This document shows, piece after piece, positions 8,949 through 17,482 of a DNA stretch of 42,801 bases. The notes below the pieces were generated by a model. That model ran no database searches. It had not been told where the DNA came from and saw only the letters and a list, made by a program, of their open reading frames with translations. Positions within the stretch are counted from its first letter, which is position 1. The number at the start of each line of letters is the position of its first letter. Origin of the DNA: an uncultured Alphaproteobacteria bacterium (lineage in GTDB: Bacteria > Pseudomonadota > Alphaproteobacteria > HIMB59 > GCA-002718135); assembly GCA_902541435.1 (NCBI GenBank), contig CACBQR010000004.1, forward strand, positions 1-42,801, in the 5' to 3' direction. Position numbers and translations under genes: made by a program.

Positions 8949-10364
8949 ATGAGTAAGTTAGTTTTTATTTTTATCTTATTAATATCTAGTATGGCTAAGG
9001 CAGAATTTTTTTCTAATATCTCAAATATAATTGAAAATAATAATAATAGATTAAGTTATGGGATTTCAGTAACTGACTTTGATAAAGATGGAAGTTATGA
9101 ATTTATTGTTGCAGGTTTTGGTTACTCAAATCTAGCTCTTAGTTATAAAAATGGTAAACTAATTAATACAATACAAGACTCTTTATTCATTGATGAAGAT
9201 AAGAGTACCATTGGCGTATCAGCTTGCGATATTGATCAGGATGGTTTTGAAGAAATTTATTTCTTAAATACTGATACGTATAGTGGTGAAAAAAAATACT
9301 CGGATAGATTACTGGATAACAATAACAAAATATTTGATTATTTTGAATTAGAAAAAAATTTAGAAAATTTAAATTTAACTGCAGGCAGATCTGTTGTTTG
9401 TGTAGACAGAAATGGATCGGGTAAGTACGGCATATATGTTGCTAATTATGGAGGTCCTACTAGATTTTATGAAATTGAAGAAAATGAAGTTGAAGATTTA
9501 GCTCCAATGCTTGGAATAGATCAAATAACTGGAGGAAGAGCAGTAATTTCAGGACATATAGTTTCTGATAATATGGATATATTTGCAGCTAATGAGCGTG
9601 GTCCAAATTTTTTATACAAAAATATTAATGGTAATTTTAATGATATTGCGATTGAAAAAAATGTGCAAGATACTTTTCAAAATGGTCGCGGAACTGCTTT
9701 AACTGATTTTTTGTATAGAGGTGAACTTGATATTATAACAAGTAACTGGGAAGGTTATCATCGTATTTTTGTAAAACAAAAAGAATCTTTTCTCGATATG
9801 TCTTCATTAGACTTTAGATCACCTAGTAGAATACGAACAGTTATATCTGCTGATTTTGATAATGATGGTTATGATGAAATTTTTTTAAATAATATCGGTC
9901 AACCAAATAAACTCTTTCGTATTCTTGATGGAGGAAACTTAGAAGAAATTAAATTAGATGAAGCACTAGAAGCACAAGGTCTAGGAACTGGTGCAGCTGT
10001 TGCTGATATTGATGGAGATGGAATTTTAGAATTACTTATTTCTCATGGTGAATCTGGAGCTCAACCTCTCAGTTTATTTAAGGCAAATGTTTCAAATACT
10101 AATTATATTAGAGTCAAACCTCTCAACACTTTTGGTGCTCCAGCAAGAGGTGCAACCGTTACATTGCATACGAATTTAAGAGATCATGCAAAGACTATTG
10201 ATGCTGGCTCTGGATATTTATGTCAAATGGAACCAGTAGCACATTACGGTTTACGTGAGGATGAAGTAATTAAAAATGTATCAATTAAATGGACGAATGG
10301 TACGATTGATAATTATGAAATTAATGATATAAATTTTACATTCGAATTTAAACAAGGAATATAA
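8949..10364 (+). CDS. exported FG-GAP/VCBS repeat protein with C-terminal ASPIC/UnbV domain (CRTAC1-like)
   Basis: The ATG at 8949 gives a signal peptide (MSKLVFIFILLISSMAKA); an upstream TTG at 8934 overlaps the previous stop and is less likely. About 471 residues. At least five calcium-binding FG-GAP loops are visible: DFDKDGSYEF, DIDQDGFEEI, DRNGSGKYGI, DFDNDGYDEI and DIDGDGILEL, spread as in an integrin-like beta-propeller. The last 80 residues form an ASPIC/UnbV domain (GAPARGATVTL, AGSGYLCQMEPVAHYGL, VSIKWTNGTID). CRTAC1-family proteins are secreted or periplasmic calcium-binding proteins whose biochemical role in bacteria is unclear. It lies between a Cys-rich exported protein and a DUF4396 membrane protein in one operon. 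Confidence 0.88.
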   Translation: MSKLVFIFILLISSMAKAEFFSNISNIIENNNNRLSYGISVTDFDKDGSYEFIVAGFGYSNLALSYKNGKLINTIQDSLFIDEDKSTIGVSACDIDQDGFEEIYFLNTDTYSGEKKYSDRLLDNNNKIFDYFELEKNLENLNLTAGRSVVCVDRNGSGKYGIYVANYGGPTRFYEIEENEVEDLAPMLGIDQITGGRAVISGHIVSDNMDIFAANERGPNFLYKNINGNFNDIAIEKNVQDTFQNGRGTALTDFLYRGELDIITSNWEGYHRIFVKQKESFLDMSSLDFRSPSRIRTVISADFDNDGYDEIFLNNIGQPNKLFRILDGGNLEEIKLDEALEAQGLGTGAAVADIDGDGILELLISHGESGAQPLSLFKANVSNTNYIRVKPLNTFGAPARGATVTLHTNLRDHAKTIDAGSGYLCQMEPVAHYGLREDEVIKNVSIKWTNGTIDNYEINDINFTFEFKQGI

Positions 10365-10369
10365 TTTAA

Positions 10370-10828
10370 ATGTCTATTGCTGAAACATTAAAAAAACCAG
10401 CTCCACGTTTTCATTGGAAATGTAAACATACATGGAGAAGAAGTGCTAAAAATACTGCTTGGTGTTTGCTAGGATGTAGTATTGGCGATTTTGGAACCAT
10501 ACTCTATTTTCAATTAACTGGAATTCCTTGGCCTACTCTTTATATTATGATCCTAGCAATCATAAATGGTATTATTACTAGCATCATTTTAGAGACTGTC
10601 GTTTTATCAAGACAAATGATTATCAGTAAAGCTTTTAAAACAGCCATAGGAATGAGTTTAATTTCAATGGTGTCTATGGAAATAGCTATGAATGCAGTTG
10701 ACTGGATCATTATGGGTGGAGCTAAACTTGTATGGTGGGTAATACCTATAATGCTTCTTGCAGGCTTTCTAACACCGTGGCCATATAATTATTACAGATT
10801 AAAAAAATATAATATTGCCTGCCATTAA
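10370..10828 (+). CDS. DUF4396 family membrane protein
   Basis: A 152-residue membrane protein with about four hydrophobic helices after a basic N-terminus. The conserved block WRRSAKNTAWCLLGCSIGDFG is the DUF4396 signature as I recall it, followed by TILYFQLTGIPWP. A late helix has AMNAVDWIIMGGAKLVWWVIP. In other bacteria this domain is found alone or next to copper-related and other envelope proteins; no function is established. The two Cys before the GD pair and the Met-rich helix (GMSLISMVSMEIAMNA) could bind a metal, which is inference. It starts six bases after the CRTAC1-like gene, consistent with co-transcription. Confidence 0.7.
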   Translation: MSIAETLKKPAPRFHWKCKHTWRRSAKNTAWCLLGCSIGDFGTILYFQLTGIPWPTLYIMILAIINGIITSIILETVVLSRQMIISKAFKTAIGMSLISMVSMEIAMNAVDWIIMGGAKLVWWVIPIMLLAGFLTPWPYNYYRLKKYNIACH

Positions 10829-10885
10829 TTAAATTAATTCACAAACGAATATTGAAATTAGTTTAAACAAACATATCTGATTTTC

Positions 10886-11350
10886 ATGATTAGAATATTA
10901 CTTACATTATTATTTATTAGTTCTGGTGTATTTGCTGCTGCAAGTTCTGACGACAGTAGCTCAAGTATGTCTGCAGATGAACAAGTTATTAAGCTTTACG
11001 ATAAAGCATACGAATTAGTCTATTACAAGAAATTTGATAAATCTATCAAATTGCTTGAAAAAATGGCTAAGCGTAAAGATCTTGGTGATAAAAAAGCTGA
11101 TGTGTATAATTTGCTTGGATTTAGTTACAGAAAACATAGTGAGCCAAATTTAGAGAAAGCTTTTGATGCATATCAAATTGCATTAGAAGCAAACCCTGAA
11201 CATTTAGGAGCACACGAATATCTTGGTGAGCTTTACATTACACTTGGAAAGACGAATAAAGCAAATGAAATGTTGTTAAAGTTAGAAACTTTGGCTGGAA
11301 CTAATTCTATGGAATATAGAAAATTAAAATCAGCAATTGATAATTCATAA
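10886..11350 (+). CDS. exported TPR repeat protein
   Basis: A 154-residue protein. The signal peptide MIRILLTLLFISSGVFA is followed by a Ser/Asp-rich linker. Three tetratricopeptide-like units follow: IKLYDKAYELVYYKKFDKSIKLLEK; DVYNLLGFSYRKH with LEKAFDAYQIALEANP; and LGAHEYLGELYITLGKTNKANEML. TPR proteins scaffold protein complexes; here the location is probably periplasmic. The gap to the preceding operon is 57 bases and may hold its own promoter. No partner is evident. Confidence 0.8.
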   Translation: MIRILLTLLFISSGVFAAASSDDSSSSMSADEQVIKLYDKAYELVYYKKFDKSIKLLEKMAKRKDLGDKKADVYNLLGFSYRKHSEPNLEKAFDAYQIALEANPEHLGAHEYLGELYITLGKTNKANEMLLKLETLAGTNSMEYRKLKSAIDNS

Positions 11351-11357
11351 CTATTAT

Positions 11358-11381
11358 AATTGCTCTTTATGAAGAGCAATT
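11358..11381 (+). terminator. perfect 10-bp hairpin between the TPR and DUF4149 genes
   Basis: AATTGCTCTT (11358-11367), loop TATG, AAGAGCAATT (11372-11381). The stem is perfect but only two to three T follow. It ends six bases before the ATG at 11388, so it may be a weak terminator or may occlude the ribosome site of the DUF4149 gene. No separate Shine-Dalgarno is visible between hairpin and ATG. Confidence 0.5.
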
Positions 11382-11387
11382 TGACCT

Positions 11388-11816
11388 ATGATAATTTATA
11401 CTCTTAATTTTTTATTAGCAGTCTTAATAGGATCTATGATTTTCTTTATGGCTGTTGTCTCACCCTCAGTCTTTGCAACTTTAAGTACTAATGCTAGCAG
11501 TAAATTGTTAAGAACAATTTTTCCTCGAATGTTTTTATTTGGATTTATAATAGCCATTTTATCTTTAGTCCTTTGTTATATTTCAAGTAATATTTTAAAT
11601 TCCATTCTGTTAATAATAGTGGCAATGAGTTTTGTTATTAATCGAAATTATTTAACACCTAAAATTAATGATTTTAGAGATAAAGAATTAAAAGGTGATA
11701 CAAAAGCATCTTCAAGTTTTAAATATATGCATTTGCTTTCAGTTTTATTATTTGTATTGAATTTTATTATTTTAATTGGGATCGTGATTAATAACTATTT
11801 TAATTATAATTTATAA
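11388..11816 (+). CDS. DUF4149 (TMEM205-like) membrane protein
   Basis: A 142-residue protein with four transmembrane helices. Helix 1 (LNFLLAVLIGSMIFFMAVVSPSVF) carries the family pattern of a G-x-x-x-F-F run ending in P-x-x-F. The loop PKINDFRDKELKG and a helix beginning with FKYMHLLSVL match the second half of DUF4149/TMEM205-like proteins. The function is unknown in bacteria. It converges with pdeM; the two genes overlap by 13 bases at their 3' ends. Confidence 0.72.
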   Translation: MIIYTLNFLLAVLIGSMIFFMAVVSPSVFATLSTNASSKLLRTIFPRMFLFGFIIAILSLVLCYISSNILNSILLIIVAMSFVINRNYLTPKINDFRDKELKGDTKASSSFKYMHLLSVLLFVLNFIILIGIVINNYFNYNL

Positions 11817-12457
11817 ACCTTATCATTCCCTACTGGATAAATACTCAAATTTTTCTTACCTAATACATCACTTATTTGTTTAGAATTGATATCCAAACCA
11901 CCTGTTAAAATTCCAAAACTTGGTAAAATGAATATTTTTTCATTATGTACAAAAGATGTTTTAAAAATAGTTTTTCCTCTGTGTGAAATCTTTACCTTTG
12001 GATGATAGTGACCACAAATTTGAAATAAAGATGTTTCGATAGGTGTGTGTGTAAATAAAAATTTTTCAATTTTGTAATTTGTAAATTTTTTAAAACCTTC
12101 AATTTGTATATTTTTATCATGATTACCCTTGATCCATATGAAATCAGTATTTTTCATATATTGACTAAGATTTTTATGATCTTGATCTTTTAAACTCAAA
12201 GTTGAAAAAACATCATGTAATAAATCACCAACTATAATAAAATTACTTGGTTTAATTTTATCTAAACTAACAAAAATTTTGTTTAATATTTCTTTGGTAT
12301 CATATGGAGGTAAGAATTGCTTATTTTTTGCATAACTAATAGATTTTCCAATATGCAAATCTGATACGATCAGGGTATTTAGTCTTTTCCAATAAAGAGA
12401 TTTATTTGGGTAGGCATGAAATTCTTCATTACCAAAATTAATTAATTGATAATACAT
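11804..12457 (-). CDS. pdeM: ligase-associated DNA damage response endonuclease PdeM
   Basis: A 217-residue calcineurin-like metallophosphoesterase. All five metal-binding motifs are present: SDLHIGK (DxH), GDLLHD, GNHDK, THTP and GHYHPK. In Pseudomonas putida the orthologous MPE is a Mn-dependent DNA endonuclease encoded with an Lhr-like helicase, an exonuclease and an ATP-dependent ligase. That exact set surrounds this gene, which fixes the assignment within a broad superfamily. It overlaps the 3' end of the helicase gene by 20 bases and is co-transcribed with it on the minus strand. Cytoplasmic; no signal peptide. Confidence 0.92.
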   Translation of the reverse strand: MYYQLINFGNEEFHAYPNKSLYWKRLNTLIVSDLHIGKSISYAKNKQFLPPYDTKEILNKIFVSLDKIKPSNFIIVGDLLHDVFSTLSLKDQDHKNLSQYMKNTDFIWIKGNHDKNIQIEGFKKFTNYKIEKFLFTHTPIETSLFQICGHYHPKVKISHRGKTIFKTSFVHNEKIFILPSFGILTGGLDINSKQISDVLGKKNLSIYPVGNDKVYKL

Positions 12458-14870
12458 TAGCCTCTTTTAATATTTCATTTTCTAAATCCTCTAAAATATA
12501 TTCATCAGTTTCGTTTTTTGATAAATTTTCTCTATTTATTTCAAGAATAATCGGAACAGCCAATGGTGATATACTTGTTAGTTGCTTTAATATAATTTTT
12601 TTATCAATTTTTTTTAAGATTTCTCTAAGTCTATCATAATCAATCATATTCTTTTTTGCATCTTCATATGATGATTTTAGAAGAATGTGATCTGGTTCAT
12701 TTTTTTTTAGAACTGTATAAATTAGATCAGAATTAAATAAAACTTGCTTCCCAGTTTTTTCCATTCCTGGCAACCTTCTTTCTATTAAACAAGATATAAT
12801 TGCATTATCTCTAAACAATCTTTTAACTATTGAAGTTTCTTCAAGATAATTATCTAAATGTTTATCTAACAATCCTAAATTTAGAATTGTTTTAATTTCT
12901 TTAACTTCTTTTAATGACCATAAAACAATAGCATAATCATTTGCGACAAAACCTAGTGGTTTATAATTAAATTCTTTAAATCCTCTAAGCAATAAAAATC
13001 CTAGTGTTTGATTGGCATGCCATCCTGCAAAAGTATAGATAACAGTATAAAAAATTTTTTTTCGTGGGAATTGTTCCACTAGATATTCATCTTTTTTAGG
13101 AATTTTTGATATATTTTTTTGTCTTTTTAACCATTCAGTAATTTGCTCTGGATATAAATCCCACATATTACTTTTAGCCAATAAAGACCTAACTGAATTT
13201 GCTAAATTTGTTGATAAGGGCATTCTTCCGCCAGAGTATGATGGAATTTTTGAAATCAAAGATTTACTTCTTTTAACTTGTACTAAATTATTTTTCATTG
13301 ATTGAAATTCTAGTACTTGACCAGCAAATATAAATGAATCACCTTGAGAAAGATTTTGAATAAAAACTTCTTCTATATTCCCTAAAGTTTTTGTTCCAAG
13401 TTTTATTTTTAACATCGGATTTTCAATGATTGTTCCAACATTCATGCGATATTTTCTTGTTTCTCTTTTATGTACTAGCTTATAAATATTTTTATTTTCT
13501 CTCAGTTGGAAGATTCTCTTAAATTGATCATAATTTTTTAAAACATATCCACCGTCTTGTATGAGATTAATCAATTGCTTAAAATCATTAAGTTTTAGTT
13601 TTTTGTATGGATATGCTTTGATAATTTCTTTGTAGAGATCATTAATATCAAATTGTCCCGCACAGGCCGTTGCAAAAATATGTTGAGCTACGACATCAAA
13701 ACTTCCCTCTTTCAAATCAATTTTATCTAAGTTATTTTTTTTTATTTCTTCAATAGCAGCCTTTGCTTCGATAAATTCAAAACGATTAGTGGGTACTAAA
13801 ATTGCTTTTGAAGGTGTATTTAAATTATGATTTGATCTTCCTACACGCTGTAATAATCTATTAATACCTTTAGGTGCTCCAACTTGAATAATTTTTTCTA
13901 CATCTCCATAATCTAATCCGAGTTCTAAAGAAGAGGTCGCAACAACACAGTCAACTAATCCTTTGCTAAGATTATTTTCTACTTTTAAACGTAAGTTTTT
14001 TTCTAGTGAACCATGGTGAACAGCAATTTTTAATTTTTTCTTATTAATTAGCCATAAGTTTTTAAACATATATTCGGCTTGCGCCCTCGTATTAACAAAA
14101 ATAATAGTTAATTTTGATTTCATTATTTCTTTATAGATTTCATTAATAGAATATGTAGCCATATGACCAGACCAAGGAATACGTTCTTTTGATTCTAGAA
14201 TTTTAATCTTAGGTAAAACTGAATTTTCATAAGAAACTATTTTTGGTTTTTTGCGGCAAAGCCATTTTTTGGCATCTAGTTTATTCTTGAGAGTTGCTGA
14301 TAACCCTATTCGTTGTAAATTTGGAGAGAAAGTTTGTAGTCTTTCAATATTTAAACTTAGAAGATCAGCTCTCTTATTATCCAAAAAAGTGTGTATCTCA
14401 TCAATAATTATATATTTTAGATTGTGAAAAAATTCTTTCGCATTCTCATACGAATTTAATAATGCAAGTGACTCTGGAGTTGTAATAAGAATATTAGGAG
14501 GTTTTTGTTTTTGTTTTTGTTTTTTATATGGTGTTGTGTCTCCTGTTCTTACTTGAAATGAAATATTTAAATCAAGCTCTTTAATAGGCTTCTCTAAATT
14601 TCTCACAATATCGTTTGCAAGAGATTTTAATGGAGAAATATAGAGAGTATGAAGACCTTTAAATTTTTTTAATTTTATTAAATCATCTATTGGATTAATA
14701 AATCCTGTTAAAGTTTTGCCAGCACCAGTAGGAGCAAATACAACAACATCAGACCCAGTTCGAACATGATGATACGTTTCAATTTGATGAGGAAACCAAG
14801 ACCATTTTTTTTTCTTCATCCACTTATTTAGGGGGTGTAATAATAGGGGATTCGATTTATTTATATTCAT
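12438..14870 (-). CDS. ligase-associated DNA damage response DEXH box helicase (Lhr-core type)
   Basis: About 810 residues of an SF2 helicase. Visible motifs: Walker A APTGAGKTLTGF, motif II IIDEIHTFLDN, motif III LSATLKN, motif IV TIIFVNTRAQAEYMF, motif V SSLELGLDYGDVEKIIQVGA and motif VI LLQRVGRSNHN. A winged-helix and Lhr-core domain follow (for example SGGRMPLSTNLANSVR). The family unwinds DNA 3' to 5' and acts with PdeM, the exonuclease and the ligase in repair. The start is uncertain. ATG at 14870 directly abuts the ATG of the divergent exonuclease (CATATG at 14868-14873). An in-frame ATG at 14888 and a TTG at 14891 would overlap that gene. No Shine-Dalgarno is visible for any of them. 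Confidence 0.93.
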   Translation of the reverse strand: MNINKSNPLLLHPLNKWMKKKKWSWFPHQIETYHHVRTGSDVVVFAPTGAGKTLTGFINPIDDLIKLKKFKGLHTLYISPLKSLANDIVRNLEKPIKELDLNISFQVRTGDTTPYKKQKQKQKPPNILITTPESLALLNSYENAKEFFHNLKYIIIDEIHTFLDNKRADLLSLNIERLQTFSPNLQRIGLSATLKNKLDAKKWLCRKKPKIVSYENSVLPKIKILESKERIPWSGHMATYSINEIYKEIMKSKLTIIFVNTRAQAEYMFKNLWLINKKKLKIAVHHGSLEKNLRLKVENNLSKGLVDCVVATSSLELGLDYGDVEKIIQVGAPKGINRLLQRVGRSNHNLNTPSKAILVPTNRFEFIEAKAAIEEIKKNNLDKIDLKEGSFDVVAQHIFATACAGQFDINDLYKEIIKAYPYKKLKLNDFKQLINLIQDGGYVLKNYDQFKRIFQLRENKNIYKLVHKRETRKYRMNVGTIIENPMLKIKLGTKTLGNIEEVFIQNLSQGDSFIFAGQVLEFQSMKNNLVQVKRSKSLISKIPSYSGGRMPLSTNLANSVRSLLAKSNMWDLYPEQITEWLKRQKNISKIPKKDEYLVEQFPRKKIFYTVIYTFAGWHANQTLGFLLLRGFKEFNYKPLGFVANDYAIVLWSLKEVKEIKTILNLGLLDKHLDNYLEETSIVKRLFRDNAIISCLIERRLPGMEKTGKQVLFNSDLIYTVLKKNEPDHILLKSSYEDAKKNMIDYDRLREILKKIDKKIILKQLTSISPLAVPIILEINRENLSKNETDEYILEDLENEILKEANVLSIN

Positions 14871-14873
14871 ATG
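14868..14873. promoter_or_regulatory. CATATG: abutting divergent start codons of the repair helicase and exonuclease
   Basis: The minus-strand ATG (14870-14868) and the plus-strand ATG (14871-14873) share a 6-base palindrome with no intergenic space. Promoters for each pair must lie within the opposite coding region, or one or both transcripts must be nearly leaderless. The plus-strand bases before 14871 are AT-rich and lack a Shine-Dalgarno. Confidence 0.6.
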
Positions 14874-15860
14874 GATTTCATTAACCATCAACTATTTATC
14901 AAAGATATAAATGTACATATAGATCCAATATTGCCAAAAAAAACAGCAATTATTACACATGCTCACGCAGATCACGCCCGATTTGGACATGATCATGTTA
15001 TTGCTACTAGACAGACAATAGACATAATGAAAATTCGCTACGGAGATAAATGTGCGAAGAAATTTACTCCTCTTAGATACGGGCAGAAATACTCGATTAA
15101 AAACTTTGATTTTACATTATACCCTGCAGGACATATTTTAGGGAGTGCTCAAGTTTTAATTGAAAAAAATAATCATCGTTTAGTTATCACAGGTGATTAT
15201 AAAGTAGGAAAAGACGAAACATGTAAAAATTTTAAACTGGTTAAATGTGATACTTTAATTACTGAAGCAACATTTGGATTACCCATATTTCAGCATCCAG
15301 ATCCTAAAGATGAAATTCAAAAACTCATACGATCTGTAAAGATAAATAAAAGTAATTGTCATATTGTTGGTGCGTATGCACTTGGCAAAGCGCAAAGAGT
15401 AATGAATCTTTTACGCCAGCAGAAATATAATGAGACAATTTATATTCATGGCTCTCTAGAAAAGTTATGCCAATATTATTCAAAAGAAAAAATTAATATT
15501 GGAAAGTTTGAAAAAGTTTCTTCAAAGGATAAAAGCTTTTATGAGGGTAAAATAATTATTGCCCCTCCTTCAGCATTAAAGGATCGTTGGTCAAGACGAT
15601 TTCCTAATCCTATTATTTGCATGGCAAGTGGATGGATGACAGTTAAACAAAGAGCAAAACAACAAGGTATTGAATTACCATTAGTTATTAGTGATCATAG
15701 CGATTGGAATGAATTATTAGATACAATTAAAAAATCAAAAGCGAAAAATATTCTTATTACGCATGGTCAGGAAGATGCATTGGTTTATTATTGTAAGAAA
15801 CAAAATCTTGTTTCAAAGCCCCTTTCCATCCAAGGAAGAAGTGATGAGGAAATAGAATGA
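14871..15860 (+). CDS. ligase-associated DNA damage response exonuclease (MBL fold)
   Basis: A 329-residue metallo-beta-lactamase/beta-CASP type nuclease. The metal-binding motif THAHADHARFGHD lies near residues 29-41, followed by GHILGSAQV, TGDYKVGKDE and the C-terminal SDHSDWNEL. This matches the Exo member of the ligase-associated repair set, related to the SNM1 and mRNA 3' processing nucleases. It starts at the CATATG shared with the divergent helicase gene. It overlaps the ligase gene by four bases (ATGA), so the two are translationally coupled. Substrate polarity cannot be read from the sequence. Confidence 0.92.
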   Translation: MDFINHQLFIKDINVHIDPILPKKTAIITHAHADHARFGHDHVIATRQTIDIMKIRYGDKCAKKFTPLRYGQKYSIKNFDFTLYPAGHILGSAQVLIEKNNHRLVITGDYKVGKDETCKNFKLVKCDTLITEATFGLPIFQHPDPKDEIQKLIRSVKINKSNCHIVGAYALGKAQRVMNLLRQQKYNETIYIHGSLEKLCQYYSKEKINIGKFEKVSSKDKSFYEGKIIIAPPSALKDRWSRRFPNPIICMASGWMTVKQRAKQQGIELPLVISDHSDWNELLDTIKKSKAKNILITHGQEDALVYYCKKQNLVSKPLSIQGRSDEEIE

Positions 15861-17425
15861 AAAAATTTTCTTCCTTACTTCACAATTTGATTTTAACACC
15901 AAGTCGAAATACCAAAATTAAATTACTTCAAGATTATTTTAAAATACTTGATATCAATCGTGCATATGCGCTTGCAATTTTATCTGACCAACTCTCATTT
16001 CAATTTATTAAAGCATCTAAACTTAGAGAGCTTGTCTATGAACAAGTAGATCAACATTTATTTGATTACTCATATGACTATGTTGGGGATTTAGCAGAAA
16101 CAATATCGTTGATTTGGCCAACAAATAAAGAGGGTAATTCACAAAATTTATCTACCTTAATTGAAAATATAAAAAAAATTAAAAAGTCTGAAATTAATAC
16201 AGAGTTTAGTAAAGTTTTGAGCGAACTATCTAATAACGAAAGATGGACTTTAATTAAAATTTGCACGGGTGGATTGCGAATTGGAGTCTCAGAAAGATTA
16301 GTAAAAACGGCCTTAGCTGATCTGTATAACAAATCTGTAAATGAGATTGAAGAAATTTGGCATGGTCTAGTATTTCCATATGAAAATTTATTTCAATGGT
16401 TAAAAAATGAAACATCAAAACCAAAAATAGATTTTAAAAAATTATTTCATCCTATGATGCTTGCTAATCCTATTGATGAGGATAAAGATTTTAAAAGATT
16501 AAACGCTATTGAATTTCAAGCAGAATATAAATGGGATGGGATTAGAGTTCAGCTTATGGTTTCATCAAAAAGTGTTTCACTATACTCAAGAACAGGTGAT
16601 AATATATCATCTGCATTCCCCGAAATAATTGAAACTACTAAAGGTGATGCGGTTATTGACGGGGAATTACTTGTGGGGACAAATTTTAAGCCTTCTGGTT
16701 TTAATGATCTACAACAAAGGTTAAATAGAAAAAAAGCCTCAAAAGAACTTCAAAAAAAATTTCCTGTTTTCATACGAGCTTATGATATCCTTTTTTATAA
16801 AGGAAAAGATTTAAGAAAATTATCTCTCGTTAAAAGAAGAAAATATTTAGAAAAATTTCAAAAAGAAAATAAAACTAATCAAATTGATTTATCTTTTATC
16901 ATTAATTTTTCATCATGGGACGAATTAACTAAATATAAAAATAACTTTCATGATGATTTAAATGAAGGAGTCATGATTAAACTTAAAAATAGTGAATATT
17001 TACCAGGGAGAAAAAAGGGGTATTGGTACAAATGGAAAAAAAATCCAAAACTAGTTGATGCTATTTTAATGTATGCTCAACGAGGACATGGTAAAAGATC
17101 ATCGTATTATTCAGATTTTACTTTTGGTATTTGGAAAGAAAGTGAATTAGTGCCAATAGGAAAGGCTTATTCTGGTTACACTGACAAAGAACTATTAGTA
17201 TTAGATAAATTTATTAGGAATAATACGATAAATAAATTTGGTCCCGTGAGAGAAGTAAAAAAAGAGATTATATTAGAAGTAGCCTTCGATGATGTGTTTC
17301 CGAGTACTAGACATAAGTCGGGCGTAGCTATGAGATTCCCAAGAATACACCGTATTCGTTGGGACAAACCAGTTAATGAGGTATTAACAATTAGTGAATT
17401 TAAAAAAGAATTTAAGCTGAGTTAA
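15857..17425 (+). CDS. ATP-dependent DNA ligase (ligase-associated repair cluster)
   Basis: A 522-residue ATP-dependent ligase. An N-terminal DNA-binding domain covers about residues 1-200. The nucleotidyltransferase domain has adenylated Lys225 in AEYKWDGIR, motif Ia-like LYSRTGDNISSAFPE, motif III DGELLVG, motif IV EGVMIKLKNSEYLPGR and motif V YWYKWKKNP. An OB-fold domain is at the C-terminus (LEVAFDDVFPSTRHKSGVAMRFPRI). It seals 3'-OH/5'-phosphate nicks and is the partner of the upstream exonuclease, with which it overlaps by ATGA. Its length and neighbours match the ligase of the four-gene repair set rather than LigD or the replicative NAD-dependent LigA. Confidence 0.95.
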   Translation: MKKFSSLLHNLILTPSRNTKIKLLQDYFKILDINRAYALAILSDQLSFQFIKASKLRELVYEQVDQHLFDYSYDYVGDLAETISLIWPTNKEGNSQNLSTLIENIKKIKKSEINTEFSKVLSELSNNERWTLIKICTGGLRIGVSERLVKTALADLYNKSVNEIEEIWHGLVFPYENLFQWLKNETSKPKIDFKKLFHPMMLANPIDEDKDFKRLNAIEFQAEYKWDGIRVQLMVSSKSVSLYSRTGDNISSAFPEIIETTKGDAVIDGELLVGTNFKPSGFNDLQQRLNRKKASKELQKKFPVFIRAYDILFYKGKDLRKLSLVKRRKYLEKFQKENKTNQIDLSFIINFSSWDELTKYKNNFHDDLNEGVMIKLKNSEYLPGRKKGYWYKWKKNPKLVDAILMYAQRGHGKRSSYYSDFTFGIWKESELVPIGKAYSGYTDKELLVLDKFIRNNTINKFGPVREVKKEIILEVAFDDVFPSTRHKSGVAMRFPRIHRIRWDKPVNEVLTISEFKKEFKLS

Positions 17426-17482
17426 AATGGTATTATCAAAATATTGCATTAAATATTATATATAGTAAAAAAATTAAATAAG

